A stretch of DNA of 64,000 nucleotides from positions 1 to 64,000 of the forward strand of contig WTXG01000186.1 in NCBI GenBank assembly GCA_022496185.1, given 5' to 3'. Below the pieces are notes generated by a model that had not been told where the DNA came from, did no database searches, and was given only the letters and a program-made list of their open reading frames with translations. Positions 54,403-64,000 of the stretch are shown here, one piece after another. Source of the DNA: Multifurca ochricompacta (Eukaryota; Basidiomycota; Agaricomycetes; Russulales; Russulaceae). The position numbers and the translations under genes were made by a program. How positions within the stretch are numbered: the stretch's first letter is position 1; each line of letters starts with the position of its first letter.

Positions 54403-54996
54403 TGTAACGCCTGGTGCGGGTGTTCGTCACAACGTGTGAGAAGTCGTGTAGCGGAACTATGGAGTCAGGTGTGCACTGTCTTTCAAGTACACAGAGATCG
54501 GATGAGAAGTCAATACAAAGGAGCTAATCCCTTAGTATCGGTGAGTGGACAAGTGCCAGAAGCACTGAGACAATTCAAGAGTCGGGTCTTAGGAATCACC
54601 CAGAAGGTAATGCACCAAGTCGATTAAGAAGTCGAGTCTAAGGTATACAGGCTATCTAGGCAGGCCTTATATACGTAATAGAGGTCGGAGTCTGAATCGG
54701 AGTAACGTACTTGATGTATCAACGAAGTCGTAATCTATCCTAGAAGGGAACGGAATCGAGTGGGCCAGATGAGAATATACGTAGACGGATCCGGTATAGT
54801 CACGATTCTGGTGGGAAAATACGTAAGGGTTCTGAGGTAAGGTATGAGTCACAGATAAGCAAGAAGTCGAGTCAGAGATAAGGAACAAATATGCACAAAG
54901 GAAGTCATAATACAGTCAACAAAGGGGCAAACAGAGCCAAATGAAGTGTCACGTGATGTGGAGAGAAAATAAAATGACGCAACAGGGTTCATAACA
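54403..54996 (-). repeat. 5' LTR of GypC (right, 594 bp)
   Basis: Uninterrupted; TGTAACGCC...TCATAACA on the plus strand. Partner of the split left LTR. Confidence 0.93.
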
Positions 54997-55186
54997 CAGT
55001 ATGCTGCACCTCATGCCTGTTCAACACTTTGCAGGGCTGATTGCCACTACTTTTGACTTCATTTTCTGCACATGTCCCCTCCATATCATTGTGGGCACTT
55101 GAAACTTTGACCCAACTTAGATCTTCTCTACCTGAACTCAGATCTTGAATGCACCCAGATCTTGAGGGCCTTTGGACACTGACAAC

Positions 55187-55455
55187 TGTTGACACAAGAC
55201 GTGTCTGGAGATGCTTCAGGCATCTAAGGATCGCTTAAGCTGTAGATAAGATTAGATTAGGTTCCGGAGTTTTGGACTCTTTATGATATCTTTATTACAT
55301 TTCTTTCTCACCTTACTCAGCTGATTAGTGATGTACTTAGTAATGTGCAGTAAGCACATGATTCTCTTTTGGCCAATGGCCTTAGTCCCTCACTATGTAT
55401 TATCCAGCACTTGTGGACTTTTTCCCAGTGCACACAGACCATCCCTTGGGGTATA
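55187..55455 (+). repeat. CopB LTR, 5' part only
   Basis: TGTTGACACAAGACG... up to GGGGTATA, where the Tc1-like element is inserted, directly in the TATA box. The rest should lie beyond 64000. Confidence 0.9.
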
Positions 55456-56370
55456 CAGTAGCCCACAAAACCGTTCCAATGTTTGGCCACCCTGAAGAGA
55501 TTGACCTACCACACAATGAGAATAATTTTCAAAATTAGTAGAACTTAGTAGATGATAGTGTAGCATCTAAGCTTCAATTAGAGTCTATATTAATGTCAAT
55601 TGGATCAGTGGTTCATGATATATAAAATGTTTTGTGAGGCATTATCATTGGAATGGTTTTGTGGCCAACATGTGAGATGACAAAACCAGTATCTGGTGGT
55701 CATGGGAATGCATTGACAGTCATGTGACAATGTTTAATAAGTTGAACACACACCAAATAATCATCAAGAACACTTGCTTCTTACCATGCATGCCCTCTCT
55801 GCTGCCAAAAGGACTCACATCATCTCCCTCCTCACTTCAGGCAAATCTGCCCATAAAGTGTCAACTATGACTGGCCATGGCACTATTATCATCTCAAGAT
55901 GGGTCATAAATACTGCCCTTACCATCCCAAGTCAAATGGAGGGAGACCAAGGAAGCTGACAGAGAGAAATGCTCAGCATGCTGTTTGCCTTATCTCCTCT
56001 GGCAGGGCAGACACAGATGTGGAAGTGACTAGAGCACTTCAGAAGTTGTTAATGGGTTCCTCTATCAACATAATATGCCCATCCATCCTCCCATCAAGTT
56101 TTCAAGCCATAACTGGCCCCTCCCATATCATACACCCCCATTCCATCATAAGTGCAATAGGCCACAAAACCAATTCAATGACATTGCTACACAAAACATT
56201 TTATATATCATGAACCACTGACCCAATTGACATCAGTATAGGCTCTAAGTGACACTTAGATGATACAATATCATCTACCAATTTCTACTAATTTTGGAAA
56301 TTATTCCTATGGTGTGGTTGGTCAATCTCTTCAGGATGGTTAAACATTGGAATGGTTTTGTGGGTTACTG
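55456..56370 (+). mobile_element. Tc1/mariner-like element with long inverted arms, transposase deleted
   Basis: It starts CAGTAGCCCACAAAACC and ends with the inverse GGTTTTGTGGGTTACTG; TA flanks at 55454-55455 and 56371-56372. The terminal arms are over 200 bp and imperfectly inverted; each arm has smaller inverted ends of the same word. Between them is only the N-terminal part of a transposase. Confidence 0.85.
55774..56100 (+). pseudogene. Tc1-like transposase, N-terminal DNA-binding part only
   Basis: Two overlapping frames give a helix-turn-helix region: LSAAKRTHIISLLTSGKSAH and then KSNGGRPRKLTERNAQHAVC, the GRPRKLT motif between the two HTH parts being typical of Tc1 transposases. One frame change lies near 55905. 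The catalytic DDE domain is absent: the sequence passes into the right inverted arm. It would bind the element ends but cannot transpose them. Confidence 0.8.
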
Positions 56371-56410
56371 TATGATGGAATGGGGGTGTATGATATGGGA
56401 GGGGCCAGTT
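56111..56410. repeat. 40-bp inverted duplication around the right Tc1 arm
   Basis: Bases 56111-56150 are the exact reverse complement of 56371-56410. They flank the 220-bp right arm (56151-56370), so the arm sits in the centre of a palindrome. The right half continues into CopA-2, which begins at 56410. Confidence 0.9.
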
Positions 56411-56912
56411 GTTGAACAGGCATGAGGCACAGCATACTGACTGTGAAGTTTAGCGGGTTAGGCTATAAGACAAGTTAGACTTCAGAGGTGAAGAAAACTC
56501 TATTACTATACTACTGACCTATAAGACAAGTTAGCTACAGAGAGCGGTTAGTCAAAGGTATAAGTAGGAAGTAATGTAGGAAGGACTTACACTTCAGAGG
56601 TGAAGAAAACTCTGAAGTGTAAGAGACGAAACAGACACCCTTATATACTCCAAGGGATGGTCTGTGCACACTGGGAGTAAGTCCACAGGTGCCGGACAAT
56701 GTCCAAACAATAAACATGAGGGAGAAAGGCCATTGGCCACTACAGAAATCACATGTTACATGGTGCATCAGTCAGCTACTGCGGAATGTGAGAAAGAAAG
56801 TAATAATGATAATGTAAAAAGTCTGAGACTCCGGTATCTAATCTAATCTACAAAGTAGCTAATCTAATCACCTGATGCCTGAAGCATCACTGAACATCTT
56901 CTGTGTTCAACA
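56410..56912 (-). repeat. 3' LTR of CopA-2 (503 bp)
   Basis: Intron at 56535-56590 (56 nt on the minus strand); exon 2 word CTAACTTGTCTTATAG recurs in its intronless junction copy near 56463-56502. Polypurine tract at 56913-56923. Confidence 0.95.
56535..56590 (-). other. Predicted LTR-leader intron (56 nt)
   Basis: On the minus strand GTAAGTCC...TTTGACTAACC...CTGTAG. Confidence 0.8.
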
Positions 56913-57060
56913 TCCCTCCATGCTGAAGGCATCTTGGTCATGGATGGGAAATGAGTTGGATGAGCACACTGCCATCACAATTGAATGAGCATATTGCCAG
57001 CCAGAGATCCAACTTCTCTAACTCTTGAGTGTGAGAAGTGCATGGTGTTCAGAGGCATAT

Positions 57061-57967
57061 TGTCATGGCTCTATTTTATTTTTCCTTTCTTTTCTCCCTT
57101 TTGGATCACATGACTGTGGGAAGATTACCCAGCAGTCTCAACATGTGATCATGGGAATGTAGTTGTGACATGGATCATGTGACCGAGTCACATGTAATAG
57201 TCACATGCTGCTTAGTCAGCACAAGAGCCACTCAACAATAACAAGTCGATTCTCTATTGTGTTTACCACAATAGGCAAGGCCCCACAGTCTAGACGATTC
57301 TAGACCTAGTGGAGCTGTTATCAAGATAAGAGGAGTCCAGCCTAGAAGGTTCTAGGTAAGTGGAGCTCTAGATAAGGGCCCAGGTTGGGCCATGGCCAAT
57401 TTTAGCACAGAATCACATGTATCAGTAGATAGACATGTTCCAGACCTAAGGGCTAGACTACATATCAGTTATCTACTCCACAATGACGTCATTATGACAT
57501 CACATTGTGGAGCATGATCAGTCAGCAGAGTAAAGCAGCTTACGAATCACAAAGATAAGGCTCAGTCAGCAATACAGCTGACTGATACCTGCTGATTCTT
57601 GCTTACACTCATCGCTTACCTCGTTACACTGAGAAATGTATATAAGACCCTCTGTAACAGCCTGTAGCCCCCATCTTGTCCTCTTGGGGCTGCAGGTGAG
57701 TAACTGTCTACACGAGTTTGATACATAGTGCTAATGATATCCTGCCTCCCTGTGTGACTTGATCCTTTGGATCTTGTCCTCTTGGGGCTGCAGCTTCCTC
57801 CAGTTTCAGAACGCCGTCATCGTGGTTGAATAAACCACAGTGGGTGACACAGTTCCTGGTCATTGCTTGATGCGTGACGTTTGCCTCCGCGGTACGCCCA
57901 ACGACTTAGGTCACCACACCTTTGCCCTTCTTGATTACTAAGTGTACACGGAGCATCACCCATTACA
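57061..57967 (+). mobile_element. Solo LTR-H copy 3 (907 bp)
   Basis: TSD CATAT at 57056-57060 and 57968-57972; same structure as copy 1. Confidence 0.93.
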
Positions 57968-58102
57968 CATATCGCGGTGATTCGCTTATGCAAACTGAAA
58001 CCATACACACCTCTTGCATCACTCTCGAAGTTGAGAACTTTGCTCATGGTGGGAAAGTGAAACTGGTATTCAAAGTCTCCAGATTCCAGCTCTCTCATTT
58101 CA

Positions 58103-59349
58103 TGTTACGCTCAGTGGAGTGTTCTGTGCGGTGTGCATGGGTCGGCGCGGGTCCATTACCTCAGCCACGAGCCTAGCACAATAAGGCTAGACTCTGGGCA
58201 CTGTCTAGCTTCGGAATTGGTCAAGGTTTGGTGCTATAATCAAGCACAGAGGGAGACGGGATGAGCCAGCCAAAGGGAGCTAATCCCCTAAGGCTGTTAA
58301 GTGGGGACAGGGCCCAGCTGCTGTGCCAGAAGCACACCAAGTGCACTGGAGCCCTTAGGGAGTGGCAAAGGGGTTCAAAAGGAAGGGTACACACCCATTG
58401 CCAGAGGCAATGGGGGGTCCCTGCAGGGATCTCAAGGATGCAAAAAAGGGGGAAAAGGCTTCTGATGTATTGGGGTCTAAGATCTCTAGGCTGAAGGCCC
58501 AAGAGGTCAAATCTAGGGTTGTATAAACTGTCTACAGGGTCTTATATACTGTATGGGGATCTGGTTTGTAGCTAATCAGGAACAGGGTCAGAGTCCTTAT
58601 CATCCAATAGCAGATAAGATGTCAAATATAGTCCATGATAAGGATAAGCCTTATCAGAAGCATAATCATGTGGGACAGCCCCACAGGAGTCATATCAGTG
58701 TGGGAGGATTCCCACCAGGGTCAGGGGTAAATGGGGAAATGACAGGTCCCACAGGAGTCAGATCAGTGTGGGAATACTCCCACAGGAATCAGAGAAGAGG
58801 GTCAAGTGACTGATGGGTCAGATGATCTAAGGGGTCATGATCAAAGCCCAAGGTCACATGGTCAAAGGGGGTCACATGGTCTGAGGTCATGTGGTCAAGG
58901 GTCACATGATAGGTCATGGCTTTGAGTCCATGTCATGTGCCTACAGGTCATGTGGTCTGGAGGGGCAAATGCAAGCCAAAGTCGTCTTGTGTGCAGAGTC
59001 AGGTTTGGCAGGGACAGTGTCAGAGATCCTATGGGTGTCAAGCACAGGGACAGGGGTACTGGCCAAGGCATAAACCAAGGCAATAAGGAAGGGTGATGTA
59101 CATCCAACAGTATAGCAGCAGAACTACCATCAGGTTAGGTGTAAATGGTGGTAAGGGAGGTTGGTCCTGTGAGCAACAGGTCACAGGCATCAGGGTAAGG
59201 TCCTGGGCACACAGGCCACAGGCATCAGGAAGGTCCCAAGGCAGCATACCAAGGGCATCAGGGAGTGGTCCAGAGAAGGGGAAAGTCAAGGATGGTGCAA
59301 AGAATAAGGCATGGTGTGCAGGGTCAGGAAAAAGAGTAGGGTCGTAACA
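58103..59349 (-). mobile_element. Solo LTR-L (1247 bp)
   Basis: TSD TTTCA at 58098-58102 and 59350-59354; ends TGTTACGCTC / GTCGTAACA. A TATATAAGACCCTG motif on the minus strand near 58545 sets the orientation. Contains clustered GGTCACATG-type words (58850-58930) and repeats around GTCCCACAGGAGTCAGATCA. No coding region. Confidence 0.87.
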
Positions 59350-59354
59350 TTTCA

Positions 59355-60984
59355 GCATAAGTCCAAGTCCCTTGACCATGGTTTCAAACGATGCTCTTGG
59401 TAGAGACTTAGTGAAGCCATCTGCCAGCATCTCACCAGTGGGGGTTCACACTAACTCAATTATGTGCAATTCAATGTACCCCCTAATGGCATGGTACTTG
59501 ATGGGTATATGCTTTGACCGCCTTCCTGTGATCGGGTTTAATGCCAAATCCACGGCACCCTTGTTATCACAGTGGAGTAGTATAGGGGAGGATACCTCGT
59601 ACCCTAATTCCTCCATAAAAGTCCTATACCACACTGCCTGATTGGAAGCCTCAGAGAGGCTCATATACTCGGCTTCAGTGGTGGACTGTGCTACTGTTTT
59701 CTGTCTCCTGGAACACCATGAAATGGCACCATTTGCTAAGAAAAACACATAGCCTGAGGTGGAGCGGCAGTCCTCTTGATCTCCCCATGAGGAATCTGCA
59801 AAGCCATGAAGGCCACTCTCCCCATTCCCTCCAGAATACTGCAACTTGCAGTCTTTTGTACTATTAAGGTATTTTAAGACATACTTTGCAAGTCACATAT
59901 GGTCCTGAGAGGGGTTGGAAGCATATTGACTAAGGCGTGCCACAGCAAAACTGATGTCGGGTCTGCTTCCAATCTGCACCCATAGCAGAGACCCCATCAA
60001 CTGTTGGTACTTCTTTATCTCAGAAGTAGATGCTTGGCCATCAAACTTGACCAGATGTACATCAGCGCCAGAGGGAAGAGGAGTATATACTCGGTTGGAA
60101 TCCCTCATCCCAAACTTCTCAATAATAGATAAAACGTAGGCTGCTTGGTCAATATCCAGTGTCTTGTTAGGACGATCCCTGGTGATATTAACTCCAAGGT
60201 ACGACTGGATTTCTCCCAAGTCAGTCATCTCATATTGATTAGATAGAGCTGACTTCAGCCACGTTATCTTATCATTGGAAGATCCAAGTATAGTAATGTC
60301 ATCTACATAGAGAATGACATAGAGTGAATCATCCCCCTCCTTTTGATGAAACACATATACTCCTGCATCAGAGTATGTCTGAGTGAAGCCCAGTTTATTA
60401 AGAACTGCAAGGAATTGAAGATTCCATGCTCGGGAAGCTTGTTTGAGGCCATATAATGCTTTCTGCAGCCTGCAAACTTTGGACTCTTGACCAGCAATGA
60501 CGAAACCAACTGGTTGCTCCATATATATTTCCTCATCCAGATCACCATGTAGGAATGCCGATTTGACATCCATCTGGTGGATTTCCCAATCCTCTAGTGT
60601 AGCTAGTGCTAGTAATAATCTAAGTGATTCAAATCTGGCGACTGGGGAAAATGTTTCGTCAAAGTCCACTCCTTCTACTTGGGTGAACCCTTTTGCCACG
60701 AGCCTAGCACGAAACTGTCCATCTGGTTTCAGCTTAAAAACCCATTTTGATTTGACAGCCTTTCTTCCTTCTGGAAGATCCTCAAGGCGCCATACATCAA
60801 GTTTATCTAAGGCATCAATTTCATATTTACATGCCTCAAGCCATTCACTGGCATTGTCAGACTGCATTGCCTCCTGAAAAGTCAGGGGGTCTCTATAAGA
60901 GACACCTGCAGCATTTAGCAATTCCATATGCCCAAGTCTGGAAGAACCCTGCACAAACTCAGCATTATCCTCATTGTAAAATCA
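59355..60984 (-). pseudogene. CopA-2 reverse transcriptase and RNase H (broken)
   Basis: The minus strand gives RT over a long open stretch (59893-60954: KSKWVFKLKPDG, VDFDETFSPVARFESLRLLL, YGLKQASRAWN, YVDD) and RNase H (DSSWGDQEDCRSTSGYVFF, AQSTTEAEYMSL). TGA codons at about 59893-59895 and 59446-59448, and one near 60981, stand where CopA-1 or CopB copies have CGA or, once, CAT. Catalytic residues are otherwise kept. Confidence 0.93.
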
Positions 60985-62749
60985 AGGATTCATTCGTCGT
61001 GAATGTTTGGGACGGGCAGTATCAAGATCTAGATCTTCCTGCACAGCCCTGTCACGTTGCTGAGAGCATGGACTTTCCCTAGTAAAGACTGGTTGGGGAA
61101 GTCTGCTGACATTCTTCTTAGACTGTCTTTTGGCATGAGTTCTCTGGGGAGTTCTGATGGTTCCATGATTTGGGATGGAGGCGTCTGATAGATAGTGACA
61201 TCATGTGTGTCTTCTCTTTCGGGTGTGGTAGGCTCAGGATTTATTTGAGGAGGTTCCACTACCTCCTGTTCCTCAACCTTGGCTTCCTTATCTTCAGGAG
61301 CATGAGGAACTGTGGCTATTGCTGGTTGAGGCTGGACAGGCCTCTCAACTTCTAAGACAAAAGGTGTAACTTTTTCCTTTTGCTTTCCCTTGCTGTCCTT
61401 GGCAAGGTTGGATGGGAAGGACCCTTCATCAAATGTCACATCTCTTGACAATACGAAGGATCGAGTATGCATATCCCAAAGAAGATATCCTTTAGAGTGG
61501 GGTGCATACCCAACAAAGACTGTTTCTCTGGCTTTGTGATCCAGTTTACGTCTTTTGTCCTCTGGGACAGTATAGTAGGCTAAGCAGCCAAATATTTTAA
61601 AGCACGAGACATCTGGAATGTCCCCATCCAGAAGCTCAAGCAGTGTCCTCCACTTATTAGAGCGGATTGGCATTCTATTGTATATGTGACAGGCTGTTCG
61701 CACTGCACATTCCCAGAAACCAAGGGAAAGACCAGCATGATGCAGCATACTAGTGGCCTTTTCCATGATGGTTCTGTTGAACCTTTCAGCCCTTCCGTTC
61801 TGTTGTGGGGAATATGGCATTGTCAATTTATGCTCTATGCCAGCCTGCTCAAGTATTGACTTCAGCTCCCTATTGACAAATTCACCACCTTGGTCTGTGT
61901 GTAAGGTCTTTATTTTCTTGTCCATTTTATTTTCCAAGAATGCCTTAATATTACAGAACACCGATGTAAAATCACTTTTTGCTTTCATAGCAACGACTAG
62001 AGCTGTCCTGCTAAAGTCATCTATGAAAGTGGTGAAGTATAGGTTCCCTTGAATTGAAGTACATTGCAAAGGACCAACTAGGTCACTATGAATGACTTCT
62101 AAGGGTGCTGAAGCTCTCTTTTGAGAGGGAGGGAATGGAAGACAGTGTGATTTTCCCATTTCACAGCCATAACATGGCTTGTCTTCCACTTGGCTATTAT
62201 CTATGCTAAGGCCTTTTACAGCCTTAGGAGCATGTCTTTTGAGGGCCTCTTTTGACATATGACCCATGTGCAAATGCCAGGTATCAAGGCTACTTGATGC
62301 AGATTTGTGGGAAGCAGTATTTAAATTTTGCATTGTTTTCCCAAAGACCCAATAGAGTCCCATAGCCTTGACACCTTCCACTATAATTGCATTATTGTAC
62401 TTTATTCTGACCTCAGATGGAGTAAATTCCACTGAGCCGCCTTTGTCAGTGATGCAGCTTGTGGACAGTATTCTTTCACTGCCAGGCATATAGAAGACAT
62501 TGTTCAGTTCTAACTCATAATTATTTCGAGTTTTAGAACAACTTTGCCCATTCCTTGAACTTGGACTATGGAGCCATCACCAATTGTCACCTGATGTCCC
62601 TTGTGTGGGAGATACTCAGAGAAATCATCTAAGTATGGTGTAAAGTGTGTGGTGGCTCCGCTGTCCATCATCCAAGGATTGCTGCCATCATCGACTTCTT
62701 GTGTATTGTCTGTCATCATATAAAGTGAAATGCGAGGTGTCTCATGCAC
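60985..62749 (-). pseudogene. CopA-2 protease, pre-integrase and integrase (broken)
   Basis: The minus strand reads protease WMMDSGATTHFTPYLDD, a frame change near 62500, then WHLHMGHMSKEALKRHAP, CYGCEMGKSHCLPFP, HSDLVGPLQC, HTDQGGEFVN and NGRAERFNRTIMEKA, and an acidic linker. Integrase is open over 486 codons (61029-62489) with its catalytic acids. A frame change near 61050 separates it from RT. Confidence 0.93.
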
Positions 62750-62784
62750 CTCCTGTATTCTGCTGCTACCATTAACTATGGTAG

Positions 62785-63699
62785 CTATTGTGTGGAGTTA
62801 TTTTGTACACTGGGGCCTTGCCCCTTCCTCTTGTTGCCCTTTTTGCCTGCATCAGCATTGGCTCTGTCCTGTTTCCTTTGCCAACATTCATTAGCCTTGT
62901 GGCCTGGCTTCTGGCAATAGAAGCAGGTGACATCATTGGACGATGATGCACCTGCAGGTTGTGGCGTGAAAGTTACTTTTTTGTTTTTGTTTTTGTTGAC
63001 ATGGGCTGCCTTGTTAAGGGCAGCCCCAACACCACTTCCTGCAGGGCCGGCTAGTCGGCTTTCCTCATTTAGGAACCTTTGTACAAGGTCCTGAGGGGAA
63101 AGGTGGTCAGGAGCACCTGACGCCAGGATAGAGCCAGCAATGGCATTGTAGGATGGAGGTAGGGATTGGAGCAATATAAAGCTCATCTGGAGATCAGAGA
63201 TCTCCATCCCATTTTCCTTGAGGGTACTCCTCACATCCAACACATGCTGCAACTGGGGTCTGAATTGTTTGCCCTCCTCCAAGTGGAAGGAGGACACAGA
63301 ACACCACAAGTTGTAGGTGGCCATGCTACCTACTGAGCCATAGAGCGATTCCAAACACTCATACTTGGCATTGACAGAAGGGTAAGTTCTGTCAGAGGCA
63401 ATTTGGGAGTATGTTTCTGGCGATGTTACCATCACCAGAACTCCCATAAGGACTTCCTCCACCCTGTTCCATTCCAGGTACATTGGCTCTGACCAAAGTG
63501 CAAAGCGCTTGGCGTACTCATCGTCCTTTTCTCCATCCTCTGGCTTGGGAGGATTGAGGAACTCAGGGGCATCATGCGTGATGTGCCTCTTCATCCCATT
63601 AATCCTCAGCAGGGCTGTGAAGGACACAGACCACTGCTGCCAGTTGGAGCCATCAAGTTTGTTGAACTTGAAAGTGGGGGGGAAGACGATGGAAGACAT
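62785..63699 (-). CDS. CopA-2 gag, open over 304 codons
   Basis: Start at 63699 (MSSIVFPPTFKFNKLDGSNW) is the family start; an in-frame ATG further upstream lies in the leader. Gag core with WQQWSVSFTALLRI, knuckle CFYCQKPGHKANEC near residue 275, and a Lys/Arg-rich tail. A one-base loss near 62790 ends the frame early at VQNNSTQ, before the protease. Gag alone could be made, but the fusion to pol could not. It is the most complete gag in the window. Confidence 0.88.
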   Translation of the reverse strand: MSSIVFPPTFKFNKLDGSNWQQWSVSFTALLRINGMKRHITHDAPEFLNPPKPEDGEKDDEYAKRFALWSEPMYLEWNRVEEVLMGVLVMVTSPETYSQIASDRTYPSVNAKYECLESLYGSVGSMATYNLWCSVSSFHLEEGKQFRPQLQHVLDVRSTLKENGMEISDLQMSFILLQSLPPSYNAIAGSILASGAPDHLSPQDLVQRFLNEESRLAGPAGSGVGAALNKAAHVNKNKNKKVTFTPQPAGASSSNDVTCFYCQKPGHKANECWQRKQDRANADAGKKGNKRKGQGPSVQNNSTQ

Positions 63700-64000
63700 T
63701 GAGATGATTTTAAAAAAAGGTTGATCCTGGTTCCAAGGAGCAGTTAGAACCAGTTGTCCAGGTCTCATTTAAGAGGGCCCATCCATTCTGTGGTGCTATG
63801 CTTCAGAACTTAAAGAAGTCCTGCCTCTAATGTGCAACTTCTAAGTAGTATAGTAGACTGTCTAGCGCCATCTACAACAAGTCCTAAGCCCACATCAGGG
63901 GGACATTGTGTAAATAGATGGGGAGTCATGTCATGGAGGAGCCAACCGCAAGTTCCACTAGAGACAAAGGGTATATAGCCCTTCCTCTAGTGCTGGTGGT
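63700..64000 (-). other. 5' leader of CopA-2 (partial)
   Basis: Related to 7980-8299; no gene seen. Continues outside the window. Confidence 0.75.

Larger units (their letters stand above)
46604..54996 (-). mobile_element. GypC: Ty3/gypsy retrotransposon, minus strand, decayed
   Basis: TSD CAGTA at 46599-46603 and 54997-55001. Both LTRs are 594 bp net; they differ at about a dozen places, nearly all CpG transitions. Order and proteins parallel GypB, with many small deletions in the genes. LTR-H is inserted in the left LTR. Confidence 0.94.
45892..55026 (+). mobile_element. Solo CopA LTR holding TRL and GypC (about 510 bp net)
   Basis: TSD CTTTG at 45887-45891 and 55027-55031. TRL sits in the exon 1 loop (46210-46431) and GypC near the 3' end (46604-54996). 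The intron-like segment is at 46452-46504 (53 nt); exon 2 AACTTGTCTTTCTAG recurs fused to exon 1 at about 46538-46576. Confidence 0.94.
44170..55186 (+). mobile_element. Decayed LTR-D, split by several insertions
   Basis: Its pieces at 44170-44223, 45675-45891 and 55027-55186 match LTR-D at 29372-29978 (shared start of the piece: GGTGCAACCCCTCTTAC; later AGACTTTAAGTCTGTTCT). Insertions in it: CopB-3 at its left edge, hAT-N2 (44224-45674), the CopA solo LTR (45892-55026) and a CopB LTR at 55187. The first half is not in the window because of the CopB-3 truncation; the end lies beyond 64000. Confidence 0.85.
56410..64000 (-). mobile_element. CopA-2: Ty1/copia retrotransposon, minus strand, leaves the window
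   Basis: 3' LTR at 56410-56912, polypurine tract, RNase H, RT, integrase, protease, gag and part of the leader are present; the 5' LTR lies beyond 64000. LTR-H and LTR-L are inserted in the 3' untranslated region. Left flank CCAGT would be the TSD, not testable here. Confidence 0.95.

Noticed and set aside
1..64000. A host gene in the window
   Set aside because: Every long frame is part of a retrotransposon or its antisense, and the remaining sequence is LTR, leader or DNA-element sequence.

Overview
The window is a wall-to-wall nest of transposable elements from a filamentous fungus, most likely a mushroom-forming basidiomycete (inference). The grounds are chromodomain-type Ty3/gypsy integrases, Ty1/copia elements with fungal-style 51-56 nt introns, Tc1/mariner and hAT-like DNA elements, and heavy CpG to TpG decay. 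I found no host gene. Almost every insertion can be delimited by its target-site duplication (TSD), so the order of insertion can be read from the sequence.

Names used here. CopA and CopB are two related Ty1/copia families with LTRs of about 500-513 bp. GypA, GypB and GypC are Ty3/gypsy elements. LTR-D, LTR-H and LTR-L are families seen only as LTRs. hAT-N1 and hAT-N2 are non-autonomous elements with 8-bp TSDs. TRL is a 222-bp LTR-like element that carries a tRNA-like sequence.

Layout. 1-6862: CopB-1 (+), with three solo LTRs inside, cut off by CopA-1. 6863-14033: CopA-1 (+), with both LTRs and one solo LTR inside. 14034-17332 and 42671-44169: CopB-3 (-), split by CopB-2 and truncated at 14033/14034. 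17333-42665: CopB-2 (+). Its 5' LTR holds hAT-N1, which holds GypA, which holds GypB (-), which holds a solo LTR-D. Its body holds hAT-N2, LTR-H and a GypB-type solo LTR. 44170-55186: a decayed LTR-D with hAT-N2 and a CopA solo LTR inside; that solo LTR contains TRL and GypC (-), and GypC contains LTR-H. 55187-56410: a CopB LTR fragment cut by a Tc1-like element that ends in an inverted duplication. 56410-64000: CopA-2 (-), running off the window, with LTR-H and LTR-L inside.

Main discoveries. (1) Ten copia LTRs carry a short intron with canonical signals just downstream of the TATA box. A few bases beyond the second exon, each LTR has an intronless copy of that same junction. The copy matches the spliced product of its own LTR exactly, although the exon words differ from LTR to LTR. 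The LTR therefore appears to record its own spliced 5' leader. (2) TRL, a 222-bp element with TG...CA ends and perfect 5-bp TSDs, has a tRNA-like cloverleaf with A and B boxes inside. (3) The gypsy elements have a third gene after integrase. In GypB and GypC it encodes a conserved domain, a helical stretch and an array of zinc knuckles; GypA keeps an open, divergent version.

Most gag and pol genes are broken by CGA to TGA stops, by single-base deletions in homopolymers and by nested insertions. The only long gene that reads open end to end is the GypA third ORF (31387-32589); CopA-2 gag is open over 304 codons.
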